From positions 14,488,031 to 14,552,030 of the forward strand of contig OY744615.1 of NCBI GenBank assembly GCA_963556255.1: DNA of 64,000 bases. Direction: 5' to 3'. Below, one piece after another: positions 48,501 through 58,349 of the stretch (within the stretch, counting starts at the first letter, position 1; each line of letters begins with the position of its first letter). Both the position numbers and the translations under genes were made by a program. Origin of the DNA: Allolobophora icterica (lineage: Eukaryota > Annelida > Clitellata > Crassiclitellata > Lumbricidae). The notes under the pieces were generated by a model. That model searched no databases. It was not told the DNA's origin and was given only the letters and a program-made list of their open reading frames with translations.

Positions 48501-51500
48501 GACAGGGATGCGGAATGTCATCAGATTTATTTAACCTGCTACTGGAGATGGTGATGAGACTTGCAAAGGGACGAGAGGAAGTAGGCATAAACATCAACGG
48601 ACGAATAACAGACAATCTACGATTTGCTGATGATGTCGATTTAATAGCCAACACAAGCAAGAATCTACAGGAGCTTACAGATCGAGTAGACAGCAGCAGC
48701 AAGAGACTGGGACTTAGAATAAACGTAGAAAAAACAAAAACCATGATAATTGGAAAACAACACGAGGAGATAAATATAAAGATAGGAGACACAACATTAG
48801 AACAAGTCACGAAATTCGTATACCTAGGAGGAACGATGACGGAAGATGGCAATTGCACAGAAGACATCAAAAGAAGATGTGGATTGGCCTGCGCGGCATT
48901 CGGAGGATTGAACAAAATGTGGAAGGCAAAAAACATCTCCATCGGAACCAAGATGAGACTATACCATGCCTTGGTGGAACCAGTGTTGCTATATGGATCA
49001 GAGTGTTGGTGCCTGAAGAGAGAAGATGAAAGAAGACTATTGGTAACAGAGATGAGCTGGCTGAGGAGAATAAGGGGCAGAAGTAGAAGGGAAAGAATCA
49101 GAAATATAACAACAAGGAAGGAGTTGGGCGCAGAGGTAACGGTAGTAGAAAAGATACAAAAAAGAAGACTCAAATGGTTTGGCCATGTAGAAAGGATGGA
49201 CAACAGCAGATTACCAGTCGCAGCCCTACATGGGTGGATCGAGGGAGAGAGAAGTAGAGGGAGACCACGAAAAAAGTGGATGGACAATGTCAAGGAAGAC
49301 TTGAAGAGCAAAGGCACGGATTTAACCATGGTGCGCGAAACTGTCAGAGACAGAACACTATGGAGAAACTTCATAAGAGCCTCATCGTCGGGAAACTGAT
49401 GGAAGAGAAGAAAGAGAAGAGACCATTTTTCGTGATTTAGGAAACTTCGGTAAAGGAAATTTAGTTGTCTGGTGGAATGTGGTTCCAACAATTTCAAAAG
49501 TGCAATCTGAAAATCTCACCTGAATTATGTATGCTAAGTTTATTTATTGCTCTAGCTATGCTATCGGCCTTGGATGATTCCGTTGGAAACATAACGAAGG
49601 CGTTGTTCAACAGAGGAATGCTTAACAACACAATCATCGTTTTTTCAACGGACAATGGAGGTCCAGCCAATGGATTTGATATGAATGATGCCAACAATTG
49701 GCCGCTACGGTACGACAGAAAAATTGATTCCCATCTGTTTGCTGGTTTAATGTAATGTAACATAAGTAGGCAATTATTATATACTAGAATATTTACCCGT
49801 CATATATGACGGTTTGATGAGTACTCCCGTCAGATCGTGTGCATAGGGAGAGGTAGTGTGGTAGGGAGTGAGGCAGAGACACTGTCCGTCCGTCTGGATG
49901 TGCGTCTGTGCATCTGTCTGACTCCCTCCCTCCAAGTAGGCCGGCCCAGAGCCCCACACATTATGTAATAAGTAAGTAAGTAAGTATATTCTTTATTAAA
50001 CCAGCTGCCAAACAGCACTCTGGTGAACAACGTCTGTTAAATAGATCTTCTAAGGTTAATAAACAAACATACATTGGTATATATATATGCATAGCATTAA
50101 CCATAATATGTATATATATATATTTACATATATATATATAGCATAGGTCCAGTTGTTTAGTAAGTATACAGCATTCTGACAATGAAGGTTTTTCTCATGC
50201 TGTTGTCGGCTTGCGGTAAAGCCCTGTCATGAGATCTAGGCCTTAAACCATAGACCCTCGGCTGAACTGGTGGAAGCAGCTCGTGCATGACATGACCTGG
50301 ATTGCAAAGGACTGCCGAAAACAGGGCAACATCAGCATGGCGGCAAAGTTGTTAAATTGTTGGATTATTACATGGGAGGTATCGCTGGCGGGTCAGTCTA
50401 TCCATAATGGACTGGAGCCTTCTCCTTTCTTGCTGACCAGCGTATCCCCACCATGCCGGTGCAGCGTATAACATTCTGGCCACCGTGGTTGCGCGCACCA
50501 CGTTGTGGAGTTTGGGACCAGATAAACCATGAGCAGTTAGAATGCGCAGGGCATAGAAAGACTGCCTTGCCCGACAACATATTTGGTCAATGTGCTGACC
50601 AAATCTAAGGGTGTTCGAGAGCATAACTCCCAAAACCTTAATGCTGCTTACTCTGGTGACGCCAGGAAGAACAGGTGGATCAATCACGCGCCCCGCCCGG
50701 CCCCCAGTCCCTCTGGCAATCATCTCCTGTGTCTTTGTTTTAAGTTTAATAGTGCTGCTTGTATGTATGTGTATATGTGCAATGTGCATATATGTATGTC
50801 TATGTCTGCCTGTCATTCAAATAGACTAGGAGTCAAGGCCTCATCCAATCAAAATAGACCTAAAGCCGCACTCAATATAAGCTCCGCCCACTGCGCTTAA
50901 GCATGAGTCAGATCGTTTTCCAACACACAGATCTAGGAAATTATTATATATGATGGCCTATTAAGTGTGGCACGGTGGTCTTTTCGGTAGTATGCTTTGT
51001 CTGTGATCCAACAATTACGGTTTCAAGCAAGCTGAGTGGACACCATGTGATGACCTTGCTCAATTTCTTTGTGCACACGTGCCTCTCACCAAGCAGTAGA
51101 ATTTGGTGCCTGTGTGCGCTTGCAAGTAAAGGTAAAACCTGGCTACAATGAATACACTGACCATACACTGTCGGTGTGAAGAAGAGACGGCGAGAGAGAG
51201 AGAACTGGGCCTCATATGCTGAGGCTAAGAAATCTAAAGTCGTTAGTACGTCGTACCCATGGCTGGTTGCTCGTCTTCTTTTCTTCTGCTTAATTTATTT
51301 TGGATACCTTTAATTTGTTTGAGAGCGTGGGCTCTTTGGTTGCATGCTGGGTGTGTAATTGCTGAGCAGATGTTTTTTTTCATATCTGTCTATGCCACCA
51401 AGGAGGACAATTGGATCCATACATTAGTGGGGCAGTAAATGCTTGTCCTTTGGTTTACTAGGCCCAATTTTAAGTACTGTTGGATTCATGCACTGCAAGG

Positions 51501-52451
51501 TTAGCGGCTGAAGAGCAGGTCATGACGCCTTTTCTGGATGCTTTACTTTTTACTTTCAGCGGACTGAAGGCCACGCTGTGGGAGGGTGGAGTGCACGGCA
51601 CCGGCTTCATCTGGAGTCCCCTTCTTGAAAAATCCAGATATATCTCTCAACATATGCTACATGTGACTGACTGGCTGCCAACTCTTCTACACGCTGCCGG
51701 TTATGACATGTCTAAGCTGCCCAGAAACCTTGACGGAAAAGACCAGTGGGATTCCATCTCGCGAAACACCGAATCGAAACGAACGGAGATCCTGTTGAAC
51801 ATAGATCAAATAGAGAATTCATCTGCCATCCGATCGGGTGACATGAAACTCGTCTATGCAGAGAAGGGTTACACACCGTCCTACAGTGGATGGTGGCCGC
51901 CCGATCAGGTGAGCGAGTACTTCTACGCATCGAGTCTTGACGAGACCCAACCAAGGGAACATCAGGAAGACTGTGGCGATGACTGTAATCCGTCAATAAA
52001 GTTCTGGAGTAATGAGGAAGAGCTGAGGGAGTTTCTCGAGCGCTCGCTTAAACCACATCTTGAAGATTTCGCTAAAGAAGTTCCAAGAAACGACCTACAC
52101 CACTCAGATGTCTACAGACTTCTGGAAAAGATTGGTCGGGACAACAATGTCCATGTTTCGCAGCCGTTGGTTATCTCATGTGGAGTTCGACCTGCGAATG
52201 CTTCGACAAACTGCAAGCCACGAGTCAAGCCGTGTTTGTACAACGTGACTGCTGATCCATGCGAGTTCTACAACTTGGCTGAGAGTCGTGAAGACACGGT
52301 TAAAGCACTTCAGGAGCGGTTGAGGGTCTACAAAAGGGAGTCGGTGCCTCCATACAATGTTCCGGTTGATGATGCTGGTCTTCCGTATCGTCACAATTGG
52401 ATGTGGGTGCCATGGATAAAGTTGAAGAAAGAAGGCGAACCTCAGATGTAA
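42405..52451 (+). CDS. Arylsulfatase B-like sulfatase (8 constitutive or alternative exon positions, 9 exons)
   Basis: Splicing 42405-42509, 42720-42875, 43430-43546, then 44160-44282 or 44342-44464, 45475-45600, 46689-46815, 49556-49709 and 51560-52451 gives about 599 residues. There is a signal peptide ([12 protein letters not shown]), metal-binding LADDLGWND, the signature [14 protein letters not shown] whose Cys is converted to formylglycine, GK-WHLG, HQAVHSG, FSTDNGG and [15 protein letters not shown]. The order and spacing match ARSB/ARSI/ARSJ-type sulfatases, which hydrolyse sulfate esters on glycosaminoglycans in lysosomes or outside the cell. The length is near ARSI/J (about 570-600) rather than ARSB (533). 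Sequons NAST and NVTA and a Cys-rich C-terminal part are present. The exact substrate cannot be told. Introns 6 and 7 contain retroelements. Confidence 0.93.
42720..42875 (+). CDS. Arylsulfatase exon 2 with formylglycine signature
   Basis: 52 codons. Acceptor TATTTTTAG, donor GTGTGT, both phase 0. Reads [10 protein letters not shown] through [23 protein letters not shown]. The C-T-P-S-R core is the sulfatase-modifying-factor recognition site; all its residues are intact. Confidence 0.95.
42960..43290. repeat. Short degenerate tandem repeats in arylsulfatase intron 2
   Basis: About four units of AATGAGCAAGTAAGTTAYGTATT at roughly 45-bp spacing (42,975-43,130), then two copies of GGTATATGCAATACAATA (about 43,200 and 43,249). 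Confidence 0.65.
43430..43546 (+). CDS. Arylsulfatase exon 3
   Basis: 39 codons, phase 0 at both ends. Acceptor TTTGCACAG, donor GTAACA. Reads [13 protein letters not shown] to [14 protein letters not shown]. Its last two residues (GK) combine with WHLG of exon 4a or 4b to make the conserved GKWHLG block. Confidence 0.93.
44160..44282 (+). CDS. Arylsulfatase exon 4a (alternative)
   Basis: 41 codons, phase 0 at both ends. Acceptor AAATCGTTAG, donor GAA|GTAAAT. Reads [20 protein letters not shown] and so on to KLE. 30 of 41 residues match exon 4b. Acidic Asp replaces the conserved Gly in THRGFD here (THRDFD). Confidence 0.92.
44342..44464 (+). CDS. Arylsulfatase exon 4b (alternative)
   Basis: 41 codons, same length and phase as 4a. 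Acceptor TTTGAGAATAG, donor GAA|GTAATT. Reads [20 protein letters not shown] and so on to RLE, with the family-standard THRGFD. Only 59 nt separate it from 4a, so splicing 4a to 4b is probably sterically blocked. Confidence 0.92.
44793..44882. repeat. 32-bp tandem repeat, about three copies
   Basis: CACCAGTAATAATAATNGCC plus AACCACCACAAC repeats in the intron after exon 4b. Confidence 0.85.
45313..45474 (+). repeat. Two decoy copies of the exon 5 acceptor region
   Basis: Upstream of real exon 5, GGGTCNTGATTTNCATTT plus AATTCNAAATTGAAACT and ATTCATCYGTGTAG occur twice. The second copy has a usable-looking TAG at 45,401-45,403 followed by the frame KKSPGLDFH and then a stop after LILN. The true exon repeats the same start. 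Confidence 0.8.
45475..45600 (+). CDS. Arylsulfatase exon 5
   Basis: 42 codons, phase 0. Acceptor CATCTGTGTAG, donor GTAGGA. Reads [44 protein letters not shown] and YST-LFT-A blocks are typical of ARSB relatives. The exact acceptor is supported by phase but not unique. Confidence 0.88.
46515..46572. repeat. (ATT)n microsatellite
   Basis: About 18 ATT units with GTT and AAT interruptions in arylsulfatase intron 5. The upstream intron (45,640-45,900) is loosely (ATGT)-rich. Confidence 0.85.
46689..46815 (+). CDS. Arylsulfatase exon 6
   Basis: 127 nt, starts phase 0 and ends phase 1. Acceptor TTGTTTTCAG, donor GTGAGC. Reads [14 protein letters not shown], containing the active-site His block (SVHEP in human ARSB), to NRRLYA. 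Confidence 0.93.
47490..47722 (+). repeat. tRNA-derived SINE, best copy
   Basis: GTGGGGCATGGTGGCTCAGT with A box and a perfect-looking B box GGTTCGAATCC at about 47,548. GGACCTTGGGCAAGTCCTTC and the tail GAGGCACTATAGAAATATCT then AATAAAAATAAATG follow. The same family is reversed at 30,002-30,229. Confidence 0.9.
47740..48245. repeat. Degenerate TTGTTATCTAGACAAC-like array
   Basis: Loose repeats of TTGTTATCTAGATAA, GGCAACTT and related words through 500 bp directly before the retrotransposon. Units too diverged to count. Confidence 0.5.
48246..49430 (+). mobile_element. 5'-truncated non-LTR retrotransposon, long open RT frame
   Basis: About 385 uninterrupted codons (to TGA at 49,397-49,399). 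Reverse-transcriptase motifs are [12 protein letters not shown] (A), [14 protein letters not shown] (B), FADDVDLIA (C) and [16 protein letters not shown] (D), then [11 protein letters not shown] and [18 protein letters not shown] with [11 protein letters not shown] at the end. That tail is typical of RTE-like endonuclease/RT elements. Endonuclease and N-terminal RT parts are missing. Same strand as the arylsulfatase, within intron 6. Absence of stops suggests a young insertion. Confidence 0.9.
49556..49709 (+). CDS. Arylsulfatase exon 7
   Basis: 154 nt, phase 1 in, phase 2 out. Acceptor TTGCTCTAG, donor GTACGA. Reads [16 protein letters not shown], then [16 protein letters not shown] (DNG metal/active-site block) and NNWPLR. 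Sequons NITK and NNTI are present. Confidence 0.93.
49968..50816 (-). pseudogene. LINE ORF2 3' part, minus strand (intron 7)
   Basis: Minus-strand frame 50,352-50,816 reads [32 protein letters not shown] and [22 protein letters not shown], the region after the RT core in CR1/Jockey-like ORF2. It then frays. The 3' end is at about 49,970, where the element tail appears as a (TAAG)n run on the plus strand. Confidence 0.8.
50955..51280 (+). repeat. tRNA-like SINE
   Basis: GTGTGGCACGGTGGTCTTTT head, then AATGAATACACTGACCATAC and CCTCATATGCTGAGGCTAAG shared with copies at 13,365 and 31,145. Confidence 0.65.
51560..52451 (+). CDS. Arylsulfatase exon 8 (last)
   Basis: 892 nt from acceptor TTACTTTCAG to TAA. 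Completes the Arg codon and reads [50 protein letters not shown] and a C-terminal part with [37 protein letters not shown] and a WMWVPW end. The Lys of [10 protein letters not shown] is an expected active-site residue. About 100 residues between [12 protein letters not shown] and SCGVRP have no motif I recognise. Confidence 0.94.
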
Positions 52452-53840
52452 CCCATGCACTTTTCCTTAAAGGAATGAATGAAACGTAATAACTAGTTTC
52501 TGATGAAGCTTTTGAATTCAAGTCGACTTGAAAGAAGTAACATTTGGAAATAGGGTGTACTGATCCATATAGTAAGATGAGTTGTATTATTGTTCCATAT
52601 ATTCTTGTCCTGGTTTTCTTTGTTATTTTTGTGCTTCATATCCTGTTCATTTTTAAGAATGGTTGTGTAGTGTTCAATTCTCTTTTTTTTATACCTTTAT
52701 CGCTGTTGCCATTTGAGGTTATGAGACCCCAAGACAATCAAATTGAGCTACTTCTTGGATGCTGATAGTTATGTCTTTTCTTTCATTCTTCAATAGCCAT
52801 TGTTTTAGTGTCCTCTGCATTAATCATTAGTCCAAATCTTCTGCAGGTTTTGTCTATCTATTTCGTAATATCCTGTAGTTCAGTTTCACTTTTAGTGGAG
52901 AGACTGATGTTGTTGAAGATTCTTAACCAGCCTCTATTTAGTTTTTTCTGCCTCGGTATTGGTTTAGGTATTTTCTGTAATTTACTACCATAGTATAATT
53001 TTGAGTTGCTTATTTCTTCATTGCTGGGTTTTGATGAAGTTTATTTAATAATGTCCAATGTGAAGTTTCAGGTTGTGAATAAGGGTTTTTGGGGCTCAAT
53101 AAGACGATTGCTTAAAACACACTACAGTCCTCGATTGTATAACACACAGTACAGTTTGTAGCCTCCACTCAGGCGGTCACCGTGTATGCAGGACCTTGAG
53201 CAAGTCCTTCACTCAGAATTGCTCAGCATTGTCGATGTCCTGTCGTATTGTGATGTGTGCACTTATGAACTTTGGAAGAAGGGTAATATAAAATGCAGTT
53301 TTATTATGTTTCGGCTCCATGTGTTATTGAGATTGGGCTTTTTGAAGAAGTTTCTGAATCCTATTCCAAATATGTTATGAATATACTGTATACATGTAAC
53401 TTTGTATATAATTCCTTATATCTGTTAAAAGTATATAGATTTATATATTATATATTAATTTCAGATAGCTAGCGATGTTTTATGTGTTTATATGTATACA
53501 TAGCTGGACCCTTATGTTATAATTGAATTGTGATATATATATTTAATTATTGTTTACTATGCTGTATGTTCATTAATATATGTATGAAAAAGGATTTCAG
53601 AAAAGGTTAAAATGAATTACACCATTTTTAAATTTTGCTATTATCAATTATATTTGATCATTTTTAATGGAAAATAAATATTAATTTTCTTTAATACATA
53701 TTTATTCACGATTAAGTAATATGTTAATAACCATAATGGTAATAAACTACCATTACTCAGTGGAGAAATATTGTTAACTTTATGACACTGTGTGGCTGGG
53801 GATGATACTGTGATATAATTTGATGTATTAATAAATTATT
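52452..53840 (+). other. Probable arylsulfatase 3' UTR and flank
   Basis: No gene seen. AATAAA occurs at 53,673-53,678 and 53,830-53,835. 53,160-53,235 carries a SINE body piece (GGACCTTGAGCAAGTCCTTC). The transcript end is not determinable here. Confidence 0.4.
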
Positions 53841-54029
53841 TCATTTTACAAAACGTTTTCTTGTTTTGGAACTTTGTTTTTAAAAATCTTTTAATTGTGT
53901 TACAATATCTTTGGAAGGTGTTACATATACTTTTATTTTTGTGATGAAGTATATAACTGTCTCTCTGTAAGTCCTCTTCATCCGTCTTCAAAAATTAAAA
54001 ATTGAACAGCAATTTAGCCTATGACCTTG

Positions 54030-55574
54030 TAATTGAGTCATTTTCCGGTAATATGTCACATTCACTAATTGAAGAAGCAACAAAATTTTTTTGGCAAATT
54101 ACATTCATTTTTGTTTGAAGCAAATCTTGAATATTTCTATTTCACTAATATATATTTGGTTTTGCACTAATATGTAAAATTATGAAGTTTTTAGCAGAAA
54201 GAAAATAGCCCTACGAAAAACGGAGTGGAATGTTTGTCCACTCCGTTACCAAAACATATGAGCTATTTATATATAGTAGACAGCTTCCTACTGCGTAGTT
54301 TGACATGCCAATATGTTCTTAGTATTAATGTTTATAAAATAAATATAAAAGAAATTACAATACAAATGATTATTTAATTCCATCACATTTTATATTTTGT
54401 TAAGAAGTTCCACTCCGTTACCGAAAGAAAAATAGGGAATCTAATCAACGTAAAGTTGACTGTATTTTTTTTTGGCCAAATAACAAAATAAAAATCACTT
54501 CAGCTAATCATTACCAGTGATCAAATGAACAAAAAAACATTAAAATATTTATGATGTTGTCTTAAAAATCTGCTCATAACATCAAAATTACATAAAAAAT
54601 TACCATAAAAAGTTCCGCTCCGTTACCATTTGTCGAGAATTGAGCACAGAATGTGAAAAGTGAACTTAAAAAAAACAGTCTGCCGAAGCAAAAATTTATT
54701 TAAAATGTCATATATTGTTATATAAGTTGTATTAGAAATGATAATTTAAGTAGACGACTTATCCTGACAGTGGAATAAATTTTAGTACCTCAAGGGTCAC
54801 ATTTATGGTAACTGAGTGGACAGTTAACGGAGTGGACAAATTGTGTATCAGCACGGTAGATATCATATTATCTCTCATGCGTCCACATTAATCGTCGGTA
54901 CACTCATTATATAGCTTATAAACGTTATATTAAAAATATTATTTAAATTATATTTATTCATAATCATTGCAAAAATGCAGTAACGGAGTGGATGTATTAT
55001 GAAAAAACACATGAGGTACGTAATAAATGAAAATTTGTAAGAAATTTGTCTTAGCATTGAGATCCTGTATTAAGACATACTTACTTACATAGATCTTCAC
55101 AGAAGAGATGTGTTAAGTTGCGGGACCAAAGAACTGAAAGGGTTGTGAGATACGAGATAATTTTTACCTTTTAACGGAGCGGACATAATTTTCCGGGGAC
55201 AAGTTAAAATATATTTTTAAAAATTATACTGAAGTTGTAAGTTTCTAAGTTGTATTTAGAAATATGCAATTATGTTTATTATAAAAGAAACAGTCACATT
55301 TTTTGGTTTAATGCAAATCATTTTGAAATTGTAGACGAAAGCAATATGTACTATAGCCTAGGGACGGTAACGGAGTGGAACATTTTAAATTCAAAATAAA
55401 TTGTAATAAATTATTTTATTGCTCTGAATTACTTTCAAAGGTCTTAAATTGTTGACTGATCAATAATGTTTTAATCTAATCACTTAGCATGATCAGACTA
55501 GGCATTGTTTTCTTAGAAATGACCGGGGACAGCTGAATTGTCAATTTATGCATTTACCGGAAAATGACTCAATT
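54030..55574. mobile_element. Unclassified 1.5-kb element with regularly spaced GTAACGGAGTGGA motifs
   Basis: Ends are a perfect 22-bp inverted repeat (TAATTGAGTCATTTTCCGGT plus AA; left starts 54,030, right ends 55,574). If AATT is the target duplication, the repeat itself is GAGTCATTTTCCGGTAA. Nine copies of ACGGAGYGGA (one TGGA variant ACTGAGTGGA) lie inside: 54,220 (+), 54,237 (-), 54,410 (-), 54,615 (-), 54,810 (+), 54,828 (+), 54,982 (+), 55,174 (+), 55,369 (+). Spacing is about 155-205 bp and orientation flips near the middle. No transposase frame; the core is AT-rich. Confidence 0.8.
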
Positions 55575-55800
55575 ATGATCAGTTTTTGTATCCTGATTCC
55601 TGTCTTCAATGAGCTGTTTTGTTTATTATGTCTTCTATATGTATGCATACAATTAAGATGCGTTTAAGCATCTGTCTGTCTGTAGGGGTATAAGAGTATT
55701 TAAAGCTTGGAATTCAGGATTTGAGCTTTGCAGGGGCGAACTGATAGTGAGAGCTGGGGGCGTAACTAGAAGAATTTCCACAGAATTCCGCCGCGATAGT

Positions 55801-56650
55801 CAGACTTGTCCTCGAGACCAAGGTCTTTGTCTCGAGTGCACTTGAGTTCGTTTAAAAAAGTCTTGGTCTTGAGATTTAAAGTCTTGGTCTTGGTCTCGCA
55901 CAACCAAGACCAAGACCGGCTGTCAATATGAACAGTCATTTAACAAAACTCAAGAATTTAAAAATTTATCAAGCCTGTTTGCATCATGACCTACGTCCTA
56001 TGACAAATACCTACGGACGGATGCTAGTCTTGTTGGTCAGGTAAACCCATCAGCAGCAGCAGCTACATTGTGCTGCGTCTGGAAGCCCTGCAGAGACTTT
56101 TTCTGAAGCCAGACGGTCTGAAAGACCATGGGAGAATTTCAAAAAGTCTCACAATTTGTACATTTACATCCAGTGGTTGGAAAGCTACTGTGTGTGCCAG
56201 CGACTTCAGCACCTGTAGAACGTATTTTTTCACATGGCGGAATTTTTTGAGGCCCCACAAGGCACATCTTGGTCAGAAAATTCTGAGCGAATTGGTTTTT
56301 ATAAAATACAAAACACATTTGGAATAACATTTTGCATGAAGAACTTTTGTAAATACGAATTCGGAATTCTCTGCAGTCTGCATTTAAAGTTAATTTGTCT
56401 GAATAAAATAAAATACATTTTCATTAAAATAGCGAGTAGTCCGACTTGACAATTTTTTTAAAGGAAAAGAAATCTTGGGCTGAGTGTGTTTTTTGGGTCT
56501 TGGTCTCGGTCTTGGTCTTGAGGTTCAAAGTCTTGGTCTTGGTCTCGGGGTTCAAAGTCTTGGTCTTGGTCTCGAGGTTCAAAGTCTTGGTCTTGAGGTT
56601 CAAAGTCTGGGTCTTGACTCTTGAGGTTTAAGTTCTTGACAACAAGACTG
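55801..56650 (+). mobile_element. hAT element remnant with transposase C-terminus
   Basis: Identical 8-bp flanks GCGATAGT (55,793-55,800; 56,651-56,658). Ends CAGACTTGTCCTCGAG and (reverse complement) CAGTCTTGTTGTCAAG. About 56,185-56,330 (plus) encodes the hAT dimerisation motif PATSAPVERIFSHGG and, after a frameshift in a T run, LRPHKAHLGQKILSELVFIK. Both subterminal regions are arrays of GTCTTGGTCTTG words in mirrored orientation. Confidence 0.9.
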
Positions 56651-56689
56651 GCGATAGTTGAAGGAAGCGAACCTCTGACGGTTAGCGAT

Positions 56690-57005
56690 GCTGTTCACCT
56701 AGAGCGAAGTCTTCTCCTTTTTATCTGGAAGTCGCAGGCTGCGATTACTGTAGGAGGGCCATTCAGAAGCGCTGAGAGACCCCGAGAAAAAAAACAAGTT
56801 TTGAGAAAGGTAAAAGAGGAAGAGACGTTACCTGAGAGAATAGAAGAACGAACGAACGGAGGAAGCTCATTCCAAAGAGCAGGGCCAATGGAAGGAAAAG
56901 ACCTAGATTGAGCCAGAGAAGTCCTGACACAGGGAACGAGGAGGTCCAAACGGCCAGACGAACGAAGAGGACGAAGAGAAGCAGCAGAAGTTTTATGCTA
57001 TAGCA
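56690..57005 (-). pseudogene. LINE ORF2 C-terminal remnant, minus strand
   Basis: Minus frame reads SLAQSRSFPSIGPALWNELPPFVRSSI, the conserved CR1-like tail (SFxxxGPxLWNxLP). About 85 codons, upstream part lost. Confidence 0.75.
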
Positions 57006-57084
57006 CATGCTATAGAAGTTACATGCCTAGATTAGATCGTTTTGATTACTTGCTGGTTTAGATGCCTTTGTTGTCCCACCGACA

Positions 57085-57290
57085 GTGTACGGTCATCATA
57101 GCTGAGTTGGCTAGGGGGCGCAAGTGGAGCACAAATCTCGGTTAAAATTTTCTGCCCTGGGCCACTTCTGAAGGTTAGGCATTTGGAGTATGCTTGAATA
57201 ACTGTGAAGTACTATATATAAAGATCTGTGAACTCACAACTTTATGTCACTAATTGTAGAGCATACATGTATTCATGAATGCATACATAC
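57085..57290 (+). repeat. SINE-like dispersed repeat
   Basis: Contains TCATAGCTGAGTTGGCTAGG (A-box-like) and GCACAAATCTCGGTTA, then an 80-bp block (57,198-57,277) that is repeated without visible change at 58,571-58,650 and is related to 41,600-41,670. Confidence 0.65.
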
Positions 57291-57583
57291 ACGCTCACAC
57301 CGGTTCAGACTAAGTGCAACAAAATGCGCACTGTGGAATGCATTCATTAAAATAGACTTTTGTCAACCACGACTCGTATGTACAGTATTACAATGGTAAA
57401 CGCCAGTATTAATGCAACAATGGCAATTGTATGCTGTGCTAATATTTTTTGATTGATTTTCGAGAAACCAAGACTTGCATTGTTCGGTGAATTCTGCAAC
57501 CAGCGACGACAGTGTCTTGATTTGCCACCCATTTGAAGCCAAGGCGTCTTTACCACCAATCCCAATTGGGTAGAACCGGTATC

Positions 57584-58349
57584 CTATCAAAAGGGCGACT
57601 TCGAAAGGGCGACCATCAAAAGGGCGCGTTCAAAAAGGCGCCGCTCATAAAGGCGCGTGTTTAAAAGTGCGCCGATCAAAAGAGCGCGCTATTAAAAGGG
57701 CGACAATCGAAAAGGCGAACAATAGGTTTAAGTTCTGTTCTTCAAATGTTAGCCCTACTCCTACTTAATTTTATTGATATTTCCATAGTTATTACTACTG
57801 TATTTAGAGATAATAATAACAATAACAACGTCTGTTTTTCAAATGTTAGACCAACGTTATTTATTGATATTTCCATAGTTATTACTACTGTCTTTAGATG
57901 GTCTGTTTTTCAAATGTTGAGGTTGAGGTTATGAGCGATCCCTCTTAGATACTCCATGTTTGTTCTGTTACCATAATCTTCAACTATGGTCTTGATACGT
58001 TTGGCAACTTCCCTGTAGATTTTCCTTCCATGCGAGCGATGTTGACCCGAAACGAATTGCTCCAACTTCATTTCGTTGAGACTCTGTTCTTTCTTCAAAC
58101 TGTCTATGAACTTCCATATGGTGGGATAAGAAGCTCCAAGTAGTTGACTGAATCCCCTAGTTGGTTCCCAATTTTATGTTCAAAAGTCTGTGCCTCTTCC
58201 AACTGCGAACTTTCTCGCCTTTTCGATTGTCGCCCTTTTAATAGCGCGCTCTTTTGATCGGCGCCCTTTTAAACACGCGCCTTTATGAGCGGCGCCTTTT
58301 TGAACGCGCCCTTTTGATGGTCGCCCTTTCGAAGTCGCCCTTATGATAG
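57584..58349 (-). mobile_element. MULE-type element remnant with long iterated TIRs
   Basis: About 140-bp inverted repeats at each end (57,584-57,725; 58,195-58,349), made of iterated AAAAGGGCGNC words (TCAAAAGGGCGACTTCGAAA on the outer edge). Between them, minus strand 57,910-58,140 encodes SYPTIWKFIDSLKKEQSLNE and GRKIYREVAKRIKTIVEDYG ending NMEYLRGIAHNLNLNI, the C-terminus of MULE transposases. No DDE core and no clear 9-bp target duplication. An internal 50-bp block (TTTATTGATATTTCCATAGT) is duplicated at 57,768 and 57,860. Confidence 0.85.

Noticed and set aside
48328..49497. 389-codon minus-strand ORF
   Set aside because: Exact antisense of the retrotransposon RT frame; no motif of its own, and the plus frame has all RT motifs.
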